Assembly (NCBI RefSeq): GCF_033118175.1
Contig: NW_026870889.1
Location: 2,356,001-2,420,000, forward strand
Direction: 5' to 3'
Source of the DNA: Dama dama
Lineage: Eukaryota > Chordata > Mammalia > Artiodactyla > Cervidae
DNA length: 64,000 nt
The translations under genes were made by a program, and so were the position numbers. Shown one piece after another: positions 33,973-47,930 of this stretch. Each line of letters starts with the position of its first letter. Position 1 is the first letter of the stretch. Below the pieces are notes generated by a model. It did not search any database. It saw only the letters and a program-made list of their open reading frames with translations, and was not told the DNA's origin.

Positions 33973-36900
33973 GCCCCTGAGCCTGGGGGCAATGCAGGGG
34001 GAACACACTCCCAGGCCAAGGCAGAACCACATGCAAACGTCTGTTCCTGGTCCCTGCACCGGCAGAGAGCTCGGGGGAGCCAGAGTATGCCAGGCAGCTG
34101 CTGGGTTGGCGGCCTGTGTTGAAAGGGGCAGAGCCGACCTAGGGGCAAGTTGGGCCTCTTGCTCTCCCTGCTGCCCTGAGGCTGTTGGGCCAAAGAGGTC
34201 TTGGGCATCCAGACCCTTGCTGGTCCCTTCCCTCTGATGAGGCCCTCTGAGCTCCAGCACCTTGCAGTGTGGAGACAGCCCCTGCCAGCAACCTCCTCTC
34301 CAAGGCGGCCTCAACCGAGGCCTAGGCCCAGGGGAAAGGCACCAGCGGGGATGAGCCTGGGGAGGCGCCCGGGCATGTCTGGACCCAGTCCCCGCAGCCT
34401 GCCCCTTGGTGGGGCAGTACCCCCGGAGGCCAGGAAGGTCTGGGCAAGGCTGCCAGGGGCAGGGACACTGCTGGGTCCTGCCCCTGGCCTGTGGGGCGTC
34501 TGAGCACAACCAGCACCCTCCCGCTGGAAGACCTCCCCGTCTGCCTCCAAAGGCCTGTTTGCAAGCACTCCCACCCGCTGTTCCCGCCAGGCACGCACAA
34601 TGCTCCCAAGCCCGGGAGAAAAGCGCTTCGGGGTGGTGCTCTCCTCGGGCCCTTGCCCCTGAGCCTGGGGGCCAGGCAGGTGGAACACACTCCCAGGCCA
34701 AGGGAGAACGACATGCACACGTCTGTTCCTGCCCCCTACACCGGCAGAGAGCTCGGGGGAGCCAGAGTCTGTCAGGCAGGTGCTGGGCTGGCCGCCTGTG
34801 TGGGAAGTGGCAGAGCCGACCTAGGGGCATGTTGGGCCTCTGCTCTCCCTGCTGCCCTGAGGCTGCTGGGCCAAAGAGGTCTTGGGCATCCAGCCCCTTG
34901 CTGGTCCCTTCCCTCTGACGAGGCCCTCTGAGCTCCAGCACCTTGCAGTGTGGAGACAGCCCCTGCCAGCAACCTCCTCTCCAAGGAGGCCTCAACCGAG
35001 GCCTAGCCCCAGGGGAAAGGCACCAGCTGGGAAGAGCCTGGGGAGGCGCCCGGGCATGTCTGGACCCAGTCCCCGCAGCCTGCCCCTTGGTGAGGCAGTA
35101 CCCCCGGAGGCCAGGAAGGTCTGGGCAAGGCTGGTCAGGGGCAGGGGCCCTCTGGGCCCTGCCCCTGGCCTGTGGGGCCTCTGAGCACAACCGGCCCTCT
35201 CCCACTGGAAGACCTCCCCGGGTGCCTCCAAAGGCCGGTTTGCCAACACTCCCGCCCGCTGTTCCCGCCAGGCACGCACAATTCTCCCAAGCCCGGGAGA
35301 AAAGCGCTTCGGGGTGGTGGTCTCTCCGGGCCCTTGCCCATGAGCCTGGGGGCAAGGCAGGGAGAACACACTCCCAGGCCAAGGCAGAACCACATGCCCA
35401 CGTCTGTTCCTGTCCCCTGCACCGGCAGAGAGCTTGGGGGAGCCAGAGTCTGTCAGGCAGCTGCTGGGTTGGCCGCCTGTGTGGGAAGGGGCAGAGCCGA
35501 ATAGGGGCAAGTTGGGCCTCTTGCTCTCCCTGCTGCCCTGAGGCTGCTGGGCCAAAGATGTCTTGGGCATCCAGCCCTTTACTGGTCCCTTCTCTCTGAC
35601 GAGGCTCTCTGAGCTGCAGCACCTTGCAGTGTGGAGACAGCCCCTGCCAGCAACCTCCTCTCCAAGGAGGCCTCAACCGAGGCCTAGGCCCAGGGGAAAG
35701 GCACCAGCGGGGATGAGCCAGGGGAGGCGCCCGAGCATGTCTGGACCCAGTCCCCGCAGCCTGCCCCTTGGTGGGGCAGTACCCCCGGAGGCCAGGAAGG
35801 TCTGGGCAAGGCTGGCCAGGGGCAGGGGCCCTGCTGGGTCCTGCCCCTGGCCTGTGGGGCCTCTGAGCACAACCGGCCCTCTCCCACTGGAAGACCTCCC
35901 CGGCTGCCTCCAAAGGCCGGTTTGCAAGCGCTCCCGCCCACTGTTCCCAGCAGGCGTGCACAATGCTCCTAAGCCCGGGAGAAAAGCGCTTCGGGGTGGT
36001 GCTCTCTCCGGGCCCTTGCCCCTGAGCCTGGGGTCCAGGCAGTGTGTCCACACTCCCAGACCAAGGCAGAACCACATGCACACGTCTGTTCCTGACCCCT
36101 GCACCGGCAGAGCGCTCGGGGGAGCCACAGTCTGTCAGGCAGCTGCTGGGTTGGCTGCCTGTGTGGGAAGGGGCAGAGCCGACCTAGGGGCAACTTGGGC
36201 CTCTTCCTCTCCCTGCTGCCCTGAGGCTGCTGGGCCAAAGAGGTCTTGGGCATCCAGCCCCTTGCTGGTCCCTTCCCGCTGACGAGGCCCTCTGTGCTCC
36301 AGCACCTTGCAGTGTGGAGACAGCCCCTGCCAGCAACCTCCTCTCCAAGGAGGCCTCAACCGAGGCCTAGGACCAGGGGAAAGGCACCAGCGGGGATGAG
36401 CCTGGGGAGGCGCCCGGGCATGTCTGGACCCAGTCCCCGAAGCCTGCCCCTTGGTGGGATAGTAACCCCGGAGTCCAGGAGGGTCTGGGCAAGGCTGCCA
36501 GGGGCAGGGACACTGCTGGGTCCTGCCCCTGGCCTGTGGGGCGTCTGAGCACAACCGGCACTCTCCCGCTGGAAGACCTCCCTGGCTGCCTCCAAAGGCC
36601 GGTTTGCAAGCACTCCCGCCCGCTGTTCCCGCCAGGCACGCACAATGCTACCAAGCCCGAGAGAAAAGCGCTTCGGGGTGGTGCTCTCTCCGGACACTTG
36701 CCCCTGACCCTGGGGGACAGGCAGGGGGAACACACTCCCAGGCCAAGGCAGAACGACATGCACACGTCTGTTCCTGCCCCCTACACCGGCAGAGAGATCG
36801 GGGGAGCCAGAGACTACCAGGCTGCTGCTGGGCTGGCTGCCTGTCTGGAACGGGGCAGAGCCAACCTAGGGGCAAGTTGGGCCTCTTGCTCTCCCTGCTG

Positions 36901-37804
36901 CCCTGAGGCTGCTGGGTCAAAGAAGTCTTGGGCATCCAGCCCTTTGCTGGTCCCTTCCCTCTGACGAGGCCCTCTGAGCTCCAGCACCTTGCAGTGTGGA
37001 GACAGCCCCTGCCAGCAACCTCCTCTCCAAAGAGGCCTCAACCGAGGCCTACGCCCAGGGGAAAGGCACCAGCGGGGATGATCCTGGGGAGGCGCACGGA
37101 CATGTCTGGACCCAGTCACCGCAGTCTGCCCATTGGTGGGGCAGTACCCCCGGAGGCCAGGAAGGTCTGGGCAAGGCTGGCCAGGGGCAGGGGCCCTGCT
37201 GGGTCCTGCCCCTGTCCTGTGGGGCCTCTGAGCCCAACCGGCCCTCTCCCACTGGAAGACCTCCCCGGCTGCCTCCAAAGGCCGGTTTGCAAGCGCTCCC
37301 GCCCACTGTTCCCAGCAGGCGTGGACAATGCTCCCAAGCCCGGGAGAAAAGCGCTTCAGGGTGGTGCTCTCTCTGGGCCCTTGCCCCTGAGCCTGGGGGC
37401 AAGGCAGGGTGTCCACACTCCCAGGCCAAGGCAGAACCACATGCACACGTCTGATCTGCGCCCTGCACCGGCAGAGAGCTCGGGGGAGCCAGAGTCTGTC
37501 AGGCAGCTGCTGGGCTGGCCGCCTGTGTGGGAAGGGGCAGAGCTGACCTAGGGGCAAGTTGGGCCTCTTGCTCTCCCTGCTGCCCTGAGGCTGCTGGGCC
37601 AAAGAGGTCTTGGGCATCCAGCCCCTTGCTGGTCCCTTCCCTCTGACGAGGCCCTCTGAGCTCCAGCACCTTGCAGTGTGGAGACAGCCCCTGCCAGCAA
37701 CCTCCTCTCCAAGGAGGCCTCAACCGAGGCCTAGGCCCAGGGGAAAGGCACCAGCGGGGATGAGCCTGGGAAGGCGCCCGGGCATGACTGGACCCAGGCC
37801 CGCA

Positions 37805-39240
37805 GCCTGCCCCTTGGTGGGGCAGTACCCCCGGAGGCCAGGAAGGTCTGGGCAAGGCTGGCCAGGGGCAGGGGCCCTGCTGGGTCCTGCCCCTGGCCTG
37901 TGGGGCCTCTGAGCACAACCGGCCCTCTCCCACTGGAAGACCTCCCCGGCTGCCTCCAAAGGCCGGTTTGCCAACACTCCCGCCCGCTGTTCTCGCCAGG
38001 CACGCACAATTCTCCCAAGCCCGGGAGAAAAGCGCTTCGGTGTGTTGCTCTCTCCGGGCCCTTGCCCCTGAGTGTGGGGGCCAGGCAGTGGTTCCACACT
38101 CCCAGACCAAGGCAGAACCACATGCACACGTCTGTTCCTGACCCCTGCACCGGCAGAGAGCTCGGGGGAGCCAGAGTCTGTCAGGCAGCTGCTGGGCTGG
38201 CCGCCTGTGTGGGAAGGGGCAGAGCCGACCTAGGGGCAAGTTGGGCCTCTTCCTCTCCCTGCTGCCCTAAGGCTGCTGGGCCAAAGAGGTCTTGGGCATC
38301 CAGCCCCTTGCTGGTCCCTTCCCTCTGACGAGGCCCTCTGAGCTCCAGCACCTTGCAGTGTGGAGACAGGCCCTGCCAGCAACCTCCTCTCCAAGGAGGC
38401 CTCAACCGAGGCCTAGGCCCAGGGGAAAGGCACCAGCGGGGATGAGCCAGTGGAGGCGCAAGGGCATGTCTGGACCCAGTCCCCGCAGCCTGCCCCTTGG
38501 TGGGGCAGTACCCCCGGAGGCCAGGAAGGTCTGGGCAAGGCTGCCAGGGGCAGGGACACTGCTGGGTCCTGCCCCTGGCCTGTGGGGCGTCTGAGCACAA
38601 CCGGCACTCTCCCGCTGGAAGACCTGCCCGGCTGCCTCCAAAGGCCGGTTAACAAGCGCTCCCGCCCACTGTTCCCAGCAGGCGTGCACAATGCTCCCAA
38701 GCCCGGGAGAAAAGCGCTTCGGGGTGGTGCTCTCTCCGGGCCCTTGCCCCTGAGCCTGGGGGCAAGGCAGGGTGTCCACACTCCCAGGCCAAGGCAGAAC
38801 CACATGCACACGTCTGATCTGCCCCCTACACCGGCAGAGAACTCGGGGGAGCCAGAGTCTGTCAGGCAGCTGCTGGGCTGGCCGCCTGTGTGGGAAGGGG
38901 CAGAGCCGACCTAGGGGCAAGTTGGGCCTCTTGCTCTCCCTGCTGCCCTGAGGCTGCTGGGCCAAAGAGGTCTTGGGCATCCAGCCCCTTGCTTGTCCCT
39001 TCCCTCTGACGAGGCCCTCTGAGCTCCAGCACCTTGCAGTGTGGAGACAGCACCTGCCAGCAATCTCCTCTCCAAGGAGGCCTCAACCGAGGCCTAGGCC
39101 CAGGGAAAAGGCACCACTGGGGTTGAGCCAGGGGAGGCGCCCGGGCATGTCTGGACCCTGTCCCCGCAGCCTGCCCCTTGGTGGGGCAGTACCCCCGGAG
39201 GCCAGGAAGGTCTGGGCAAGGCTGGCCAGGGGCAGGGGCC
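37805..39240. repeat. Higher-order copy 5a (21-monomer period, 14330 bp)
   Basis: This matches 52135-53570 at offset 14330. Shared private variants include CTGTTCTCGCCAGG, CACAATTCTCCC, CTTCGGTGTGTTGC, GAGTGTGGGGGCC, GCTGCCCTAAGGC and GGCCGGTTAACAAGC. These are otherwise rare or absent in the window, so the copies share a recent origin despite the long distance. Confidence 0.87.
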
Positions 39241-42200
39241 CTCCTGGGTCCTGCCCTTGGCATGTGGGGCCTCTGAGCACAACCGGCCCTTGCCCAGTGG
39301 AAGACCTCCCCGGCTGCCTCCAAAGGCCGGTTTGCAAGCCCTCCCGCCCACTGTTCCCGCCAGGCGCGCACAATGCTCCCAACCCCGGGAGAAAAGCGCT
39401 TCGGGGTGGTGGTCTCTCCGGGCCCCTGCCCCTGAGCCTGGGGGCCAGGCAGGGGATCCACAGTCCCAGGCCAAGGCAGAACCACATGCACACGTCTGTT
39501 CCTGCCCCCTCCACCGGCAGAGAGCTGGGGGGAGCCAGAGTCTGTCAGGCAGCTGCTGGGCTGGCCGCCTGTGTGGGAAGGGGCAGAGCCGACCTAGGGG
39601 CAAGTTGGGCCTCTTGCTCTCCCTGCTGCCCTGAGGCTGCTGGGCCAAAGAGGTCTTGGGCATCCAGCCCCTTGCTGGTCCCTTCCCTCTGACGAGGCCC
39701 TCTGAGCTCCAGGACCTTGCAGTGTGGAGACAGCCCCTGCCAGCAACCTCCTCTCCAAGGAGGCCTCAACCGAGGCCTAGGCCCAGGGGAAAGGCACCAG
39801 CGGGGATGAGCCAGTGGAGGCGCACGGGCATGTCTGGACCCAGTCCCCGCAGCCTGCCCCTTGGTGGGGCAGTACCCCCGGAGGCCAGGAAGGTCTGGGC
39901 AAGGCTGGCCAGGGGCAGGGGCCCTGCTGGGTCCTGCCCCTGCGCTGTGGGGCCTCTGAGCACAACCGGCCCTCTCCCACTGGAAGACCTCCCCGGCTGC
40001 CTCCAAAGGCCGGTTTGCCAACACTCCCGCCCACTGTTCCCAGCAGGCGTGCACAATGCTCCCAAGCCCGGGAGAAAAGCGCTTCGGGGTGTTGCCCTCT
40101 CCGGACCCTTGCCCCTGAGCCTGGGGTCCAGGCAGTGGGTCCACACTCCCAGGCCAAGGCAGAACCACATGCACTCGTCTGTTCCTGACCCCTGCACCGG
40201 CAGAGAGCTCGGGGGAGCCAGAGTCTGTCAGGCAGCTGCTGGGTTGGCTGCCTGTGTGGGAAGGGGCAGAGCCGACCTAGGGGCAAGTTGGGCCTCTTCC
40301 TCTCCCTGCTGCCCTGAGGCTGCTGGGCCAAAGACGTCTTGGGCATCCAGCCCCTTACTGGTCCCTTCCCTCTGACGAGGCCCTCTGAGCTCCAGCACCT
40401 TGCAGTGTGGAGACAGCCCCTGCCAGCAACCTCCTCTCCAAGGAGGCCTCAACCGAGGCCTAGGCCCAGGGGAAAGGCACCAGCGGGGATGAGCCAGTGG
40501 AGGCGCAAGGGCATGTCTGGACCCAGTCCCCGCAGCCTGCCCCTTGGTGGGGCAGTACCCCCGGAGGCCAGGAAGGTCTGGGCAAGGCTGCGAGGGGCAG
40601 GGGCCCTGCTGGGTCGTGCCACTGGCCTGTGGGGCGTCTGAGCACAACCGGCACTCTCCCGCTGGAAGACCTCCCCGTCTGCCTCCAAAGGCCGGTTTGC
40701 AAGCACTCCCGCCCGCTGTTCCCGCCAGGCAGGCACAATGCTCCCAAGCCCGGGAGAAAAGCGCTTCGGGGTGGTGCTCTCCTCGGGCCCTTGCCCCTGA
40801 TCCTGGGGGCCAGGCAGTTGGAACACACTCCCAGGCCAAGGCAGAACGACATGCACACGTCTGTTCCTGCCCCCTAAACCGGCAGAGAGCTCGGGGGAGC
40901 CAGAGACTGCCAGGCTGCTGCTGGGCTGGCTGCCTGTGTGGGACGGGGCAGAGCCGACCTAGGGGCAAGTTGGGCCTCTTGCTCTCCCTGCTGCCCTGAG
41001 GCTGCTGGGTCAAAGAGGTCTTGGGCATCCAGCCCTTTGCTGGTCCCTTCCCTCTGACGAGGCCCTCTGAGCTCCAGCACCTTGCAGTGTGGAGACAGCC
41101 CCTGCCAGCAACCTCCTCTCCAAAGAGGCCTCAACCGAGGCCTACGCCCAGGGGAAAAGCACCAGCGGGGATGATCCTGGGGAGGCGCACGGACATGTCT
41201 GGACCCAGTCCCCGCAGCCTGCCCCTTGGTGGGGCAGTACCCCCGGAGGCCAGGAAGGTCTGGGCAAGGCTGGCCAGGGGCAGGGGCCCTGCTGGGTCCT
41301 GCCCCTGGCCTGTGAGGCCTCTGAGCACAACCGGCCCTCTCCCACTGGAAGACCTCCCCGGCTGCCTCCAAAGTCCTCTTTGCAAACACTCCCGCACGCT
41401 GTTCACGCCAGGCTCGCACAATGCTCCCAAGCCCGGGAGAAAAGCGCTTCGGGGTGGTGCTCTCTCCGGGCCCTTGCCCCTGAGCCTGGGGGCCAGGCAG
41501 TGGGTCCACACTCCCAGACCAAGGCAGAACCACATGCACACGTCTGTTCCTGACCCCTGCACCGGCAGAGAGCTCGGGGGAGCCAGAGTCTGTCAGGCAG
41601 GTGCTGGGCTGGCCGCCTGTGTGGGAAGGGGCAGAGCCGACCTAGGGGCAAGTTGGGCCTCTTCCTCTCCCTGCTGCCCTGAGGCTGCTGGGCCAAAGAG
41701 GTCTTGGGCATCCAGCCCCTTGCTGGTCCCTTCCCTCTGACGAGGCCCTCTGAGCTCCAGCACCTTGCAGTGTGGAGACAGCCCCTGCCAGCAACCTCCT
41801 CTCCAATGAGGCCTCAACCGAGGCCTAGGCCCAGGGGAAAGGCACCAGCGGGGATGAGCCTGGGGAGGCGCCCGGGCATGTCTGGACCCAGTCCCCGCAG
41901 CCTGCCCCTTGGTGGGGCAGTACCCCCGGAGGCCAGGAAGGTCTGGGCAAGGCTGCCAGGGGCAGGGACAGCGCTGGGTCCTGCCCCTGGCCTGTGGGAC
42001 GTCTGAGCACAACCGGCACTCTCCCGCTGGAAGACCTCCCCGTCTGCCTCGAAAGGCCGGTTTGCAAGCACTCCCGCCCACTGTTACCGCCAGGCACGCA
42101 CAATGCTCCCAAGCCCGGTAGAAAAGCGCTTCGGGGTGGTGCTCTCTCCGGGCCCTTGCCCCTAAGCCTGCGGGCCAGGCAGGGGGAACACACTCCCAGG

Positions 42201-45200
42201 CCAAGACAGAACGACATGAACACGTCTGTTCCTGCCCCCTACACCGGCAGAGAGCTCGGGGGAGCCAGAGTCTCTCAGGCAGGTGCTGGGCTGGCCGCCT
42301 GTGTGGGAAGGGGCAGAGCCGACCTAGGGGCAAGTTGGGCCTCTTGCTCTCCCTGCTGCCCTGAGGTTGCTGGGCCAAAGACGTCTTGGGCATCCAGCCC
42401 TTTGCTGGTCCCTTCCCTCTGACGAGGCCCTCTGAGCTCCAGCACCTTGCAGTGTGGAGACAGCACCTGCCAGCAATCTCCTCTCCAAGGAGGCCTCAAC
42501 CGAGGCCTAGGCCCAGGGGAAAGGCACCAGCGGGGATGAGCCTGGGGAGGCGCCCGGGCATGTCTGGACCCAGTCCCCGCAGCCTGCCCCTTGGTGGGGC
42601 AGTACCCCTGGAGGCCAGGAAGGTCTGGGAAAGGCTGACCAGGGGCAGGGGACCTGCTGGGTCCTGCCCCTGGCCTGTGGGGCCTCTGAGCACAACCGGC
42701 CCTCTCCCACTGGAAGACCTCCCCGGCTGCCTCCAAAGGCCGTTTTGCACGCACTCCCGCCCACTGTTCCCACCAAGCGCGCACAATGTTCCCATCCCGG
42801 GAGAAAAGCGCTTCGGGGTGGTGCTCTCTCCGGGCCCTTGCCCCTGAGACTGGGGGCCAGGCAGGGGGTCCACACTCCCAGGCCAAGGCAGAACCACATG
42901 CACACGTCTGTTCCTGACCCCTGCACCGGCAGAGAGCTCGGGGGAGCCAGAGTCTGTCAGGCAGCTGCTGGGCTGGCCGCCTTTGTGGGAAGGGGCAGAG
43001 CCGACCTAGGGGCAAGTTGGGCCTCTTGCTCTCCCTGCTGCCCTGAGGCTGCTGGGCCAAAGAGGTCTTGGGCATCCAGCCCTTTGCTTGTCCCTTCCCT
43101 CTGACGAGGCCCTCTGAGCTCCAGCACCTTGCAGTGTGGAGACAGCCCCTGCCAGCATCCTCCTCTCCAAGGAGGCCTCAACCGAGACCTAGGACCAGGG
43201 GAAAGGCACCAGCGGGGATGAGCCTGGGGAGGCGACCAGGCATGTCTGGACCCAGTCCCCGCAGCCTGCCCCTTGGTGGGGCAGTACCCCCAGAGGCCAG
43301 GAAGGTCTGGGCAAGGCTGGCCAGGGGCAGGGGCCCTGCTGGGTCCTGCCCCTGGCCTGTGGGGCCTCTGAGCACAACCGGCCCTCTCCCACTGGAAGAC
43401 CTCCCCGGCTGCCTCCAAAGGCCGGTTTGCAAGCGCTCCCGGCCACTGTTACCAGCAGGCGGGCACAATGCTCCTAAGCCCGGAAGAAAAGCGCTTCAGG
43501 GTGGTGCTCTCTCTGGGCCCTTGCCCCTGAGCCTGGGGGCAAGGCAGGGTGTCCACACTCCCAGGCCAAGGCAGAACCACATGCACACGTCTGTTCCTGA
43601 CCCCTGCACCGGCAGAGAGCTCGGGGGAGCCAGAGTCTGTCAGGCAGCTGCTGGGTTGGCTGCCTGTGTGGGAAGGGGCAGAGCCGACCTAGGGGCAAGT
43701 TGGGCCTCTTGCTCTCCCTGCTGCCCTGAGGCTGCTGGGCCAAAGAGGTCTTGGGCATCCAGCCCCTTGCTGGTCCCTTCCCGCTGACGAGGCCCTCTGA
43801 GCTCCAGCACCTTGCAGTGTGGAGACAGCCCCTGCCAGCAACCTCCTCTCCAAGGAGGCATCAACCGAGGCCTATGCCCAGGGGAAAGGCACCAGCGGGG
43901 ATGAGCCTGGGGAGGCGCCCAGGCATGTCTGGACCCAGTCCCCGCAGCCTGCCCCTTGGTGGGGCAGTACCCCCGGAGGCCAGGAAGGTCTGGGCAAGGC
44001 TGGCCAGGGGCAGGGGCCCTACTGGGTCCTGCCCCTGGCCTGTGGGGCCTCTGAGCACAACCGGCCCTCTCCCACTCGAAGAACTCCCCGGCTGCCTCCA
44101 AAGGCCAGTTTGCCAACACTCCCGCCCGCTGTTCCCGCCAGGCACGCACAATGCTCCCAAGCCCGGGAGAAAAGCACTTCGGGGTGGTGCTCTCCTCGGG
44201 CCCTTGCCCCTGAGCCTGGGGGCCAGGCAGTTGGTCCACACTCCCAGACCAAGGCAGAACCACATGCACACGTCTGTTCCTGACCCCTGCACCGGCAGAG
44301 AGCTCGGGGGAGCCAGAGTCTGTCAGGCAGCTGCTGGGCTGGCCGCCTGTGTGGGAAGGGGCAGAGCCGACCTAGGGGCAAGTTGGGCCTCTTCCTCTCC
44401 CTGCTGCCCTGAGGCTGCTGGGCCAAATAGGTCTTGGGCATCCAGCCCCTTGCTGGTCCCTTCACTCTGACGAGGCCCTCTGAGCTCTAGCACCTTGCAG
44501 TGTGGAGACAGCCCCTGCCAGCAACATCCTCTCCAAGGAGGCCTCAACCGAGGCCTAGGCCCAGGGGAAAGGCACCAGCGGGGATGAGCCTGGGGAGGCG
44601 CCCGGGCATGTCTGGACCCAGTCCCCGCAGCCTGCCCCTTGGTGGGGCAGTACCCCCGGAGGCCAGGAAGATCTGGGCAAGGCTGGCCAGGGGCAGGGGC
44701 CCTGCTGGGTCCTCCCCATGGCCTGTGGGGCCTCTGAGCACAACCGGCCCTCTCCCACTGGAAGACCTCCCCGGCTGCCTCCAAAGGCCAGTTTGCCAAC
44801 ACTCCTGCCCGCTCTTCCCGCCAGGCACGCACAATGCTCCCAAGCCCGGGAGAAAAGCGCTTCGGGGTGGTGCTCTCTCCGGGCCCTTGCCCCTGAGCCA
44901 GTGGGCAAGGCAGGGGGAACACACTCCCAGACCAAGGCAGAAACACATGCACACGTCTGTTCCTGTCCCCTGCACCGGCAGAGAGCTCGGGGGAGCCAGA
45001 GTCTCTCAGGCAGGTGCTGGGCTGGCCGCCTGTGTGGGAAGGGGCAGAGCCGACCTAGGGGCAAGTTGGGCCTCTTGCTCTCCCTGCTGCCCTGAGGCTG
45101 CAGGGCCAAAGACGTCTTGGGCATCCAGCCCCTTACTGGTCCCTTCCCTCTGACGAGGCCCTCTGAGCTCCAGCACCTTGCAGTGTGGAGACAGCCCCTG

Positions 45201-45589
45201 GCAGCAATCTCCTCTCCAAGGAGGCCTCAACCGAGGCCTAGGCCCAGGGGAAAGGCACCAGCGGGGTTGAGCCAGGGGAGGCGCCCGGGCATGTCTGGAC
45301 CCTGTCCCCGCAGCCTGCCCCTTGGTGGGGCAGTACCCCCGGAGGCCAGGAAGGTCTGGGCAAGGCTGGCCAGGGGCAGGGGCCCTGCTGGGTCCTGCCC
45401 CTGGCCTGTGGGGCCTCTGAGCACAACCGGCCCTCTCCCACTGGAAGACCTCCCCGGCTGCCTCAAAAGTCCTGTTTGCAAGCGCTCCCGCCCACTGTTC
45501 CCGCCAGGCGCGCACAATGCTCCCAAACCCGGGAGAAAAGCGCTTCGGGGTGGTGGTCTCTCCGGGCCCTTGCCCCTGAACCTGGGGGC

Positions 45590-47930
45590 CAAGCAGGGGA
45601 TCCACAGTCCCAGGCCAAGGCACAACAACATGCACACGTCTGTTCGTGCCCCCTCCACCGGCAGAGAGCTGGGGGGAGCCAGAGTCTGTCAGGCAGCTGC
45701 TGGGCTGGCCGCCTGTGTGGGAAGGGGCAGAGCCGACCTAGGGGCAAGTTGGGCCTCTTGCTCTCCCTGCTGCCCTGAGGCTGCTGGGCCAAAGAGGTCT
45801 TGGGCATCCAGCCCCTTGCTGGTCCCTTCCCTCTGACGAGGCCCTCTGAGCTCCAGCACCTTGCAGTGTGGAGACAGCCCCTGCCAGCAACCTCCTCTCC
45901 AAGGAGGCCTCAACCGAGGCCTAGGCACAGGGGAAAGGCACCAGCGGGGATGAGCCAGTGGAGGCGCACGGGCATATCAGGACCCAGTCCCTGCAGCCTG
46001 CCCCTTGGTGGGGCAGTACCCCCGGAGGCCAGGAAGTTCTGGGCAAGGCTGGCCAGGGGCAGGGTCCCTGCTGGGTCCTGCCCCTGGCCTGTGGGGCCTC
46101 TGAGCACAACCGGCCCTCTCCCACTGGAAGACCTCCCCGGCTGCCTCCAAAGGCGGGTTTGCCAACACTCCCGCCCGCTGTTCCCGCCAGGCACGCACAA
46201 CGCTCCCAAGCCCGGGAGAAAAGCGGTTCGGGGTGGTGCTCTCTCCGGGCCCTTGCCCCTGAGCCTGGGGTCCAGGCAGTGGGTCCACACTCCCAGACCA
46301 AGGCAGAACCACATGCACACGTCTGTTCCTGACCCCTGCACCGGCAGAGAGCTCGGGGGAGCCAGAGTCTGTCAGGCAGCTGCTGGGTTGGCTGCCTGTG
46401 TGGGAAGGGGCAGAGCCGACCTAGGGGCAAGTTGGGCCTCTTGCTCTCCCTGCTGCCCTGAGGCTGCTGGGCCAAAGAGGTCTTGGGCATCCAGCCCCTT
46501 GCTGGTCCCTTCCCGCTGACGAGGCCCTCTGAGCTCCAGCACCTTGCAGTGTGGAGACAGCCCCTGCCAGCAACCTCCTCTCCAAGGAGGCCTCAACCGA
46601 GGCCTAGGCCCAGGGGAAAGGCACCAGCGGGGATGAGCCTGGGGAGGCGCCCGGGCATGTCTGGACCCAGTCCCCGCAGCCTGCCCCTTGGTGGGGCAGT
46701 ACCCCCGGAGGCCAGGAAGGTCTGGGCAAGGCTGGCCAGGGGCAGGGGCCCTGCTGCGTCCTGCCCCTGGCCTGTGGGGCCTCTGAGCACAACCGGCCCT
46801 CTCCCACTGGAAGACCTCCCCGGCTGCCTCCAAGGCCGGTTTGCAAGCGCTCCCGCCCACTGTTCCCAGCAGGCGTGCACAATGCTCCCAAGCCCGGGAG
46901 AAAAGCGCTTCAGGGTGGTGCTCTCTCCGGGCCCTTGCCCCTGAGCCTGGGGGCAAGGCAGGGTGTCCACACTCCCAGGACAAGGCAGAACCACATGCAC
47001 ACGTCTGATCTGCCCCCTGCACCGGCAGAGAGCTCGGGGGAGCCAGAGTCTGTCAGGCAGCTGCTGGGCTGGCCGCCTGTGTGGGAAGGGGCAGAGCCGA
47101 CCTAGGGGCAAGTTGGGCCTCTTGCTCTCCCTGCTGCCCTGAGGCTGCTGGGCCAAAGAGGTCTTGGGCATCCAGCCCCTTGCTGGTCCCTTCCCTCTGA
47201 TGAGGCCCTCTGAGCTCCAGCACCTTGCAGTGTGGAGACAGCCCCTGCCAGCAACCTCCACTCCAAGGAGGCCTCAACCGAGGCCTAGGCCCAGGGGAAA
47301 GGCACCAGCGGGGATGAGCCTGGGGAGGCGCCCGGGCATGTCTGGACCCAGTCCCCGCAGCCTGCCCCTTGGTGGGGCAGTACCCCCGGAGGCCAGGAAG
47401 GTCTGGGCAAGGCTGCCAGGGGCAGGGACACTGCTGGGTCCTGCCCCTGGCCTGTGGGGCGTCTGAGCACAACCGGCACTCTCCCGCTGGAAGACCTCCC
47501 CGTCTGCCTCGAAAGGCCGGTTTGCAAGCACTCCCGCCCGCTGTTCCCGCCAGGCACGCACAATGCTCCCAAGCCCGGGAGAAAAGCGCTTCGGGGTGGT
47601 GCTCTCTCCGGGCCCTTGCCCCTGAGCCTGGGGGCAAGGCATGGGGAACACACTCCCAGGCCAAGGCAGAACCACATGCCCACGTCTGTTCCTGTCCCCT
47701 GCACCGGCAGAGAGCTTGGGGGAGCCAGAGTCTGTCAGGCAGCTGCTGGGTTGGCCGCCTGTGTGGGAAGGGGCAGAGCCGCCCTAGGGGCAAGTTGGGC
47801 CTCTTGCTCTCCCTGCTGCCCTGAGGCTGCTGGGCCAAAGACGTCTTGGGCATCCAGCCCCTTACTGGTCCCTTCCCTCTGACGAGGCCCTCTGAGCTCC
47901 AGCACCTTGCAGTGTGGAGACAGCCCCTGC
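45590..47930. repeat. Higher-order copy 4a (6-monomer period, 4093 bp)
   Basis: This matches 49683-52023 at offset 4093. Shared variants include GGCATATCAGGACC, CAGTCCCTGCAGCC, GGAAGTTCTGGGC, GCAGGGTCCCTGC and the two-base loss in GCCTCCAAGGCCGG. Differences cluster near 46207-46240, where the two copies carry different subtypes of the same segment. Confidence 0.87.
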
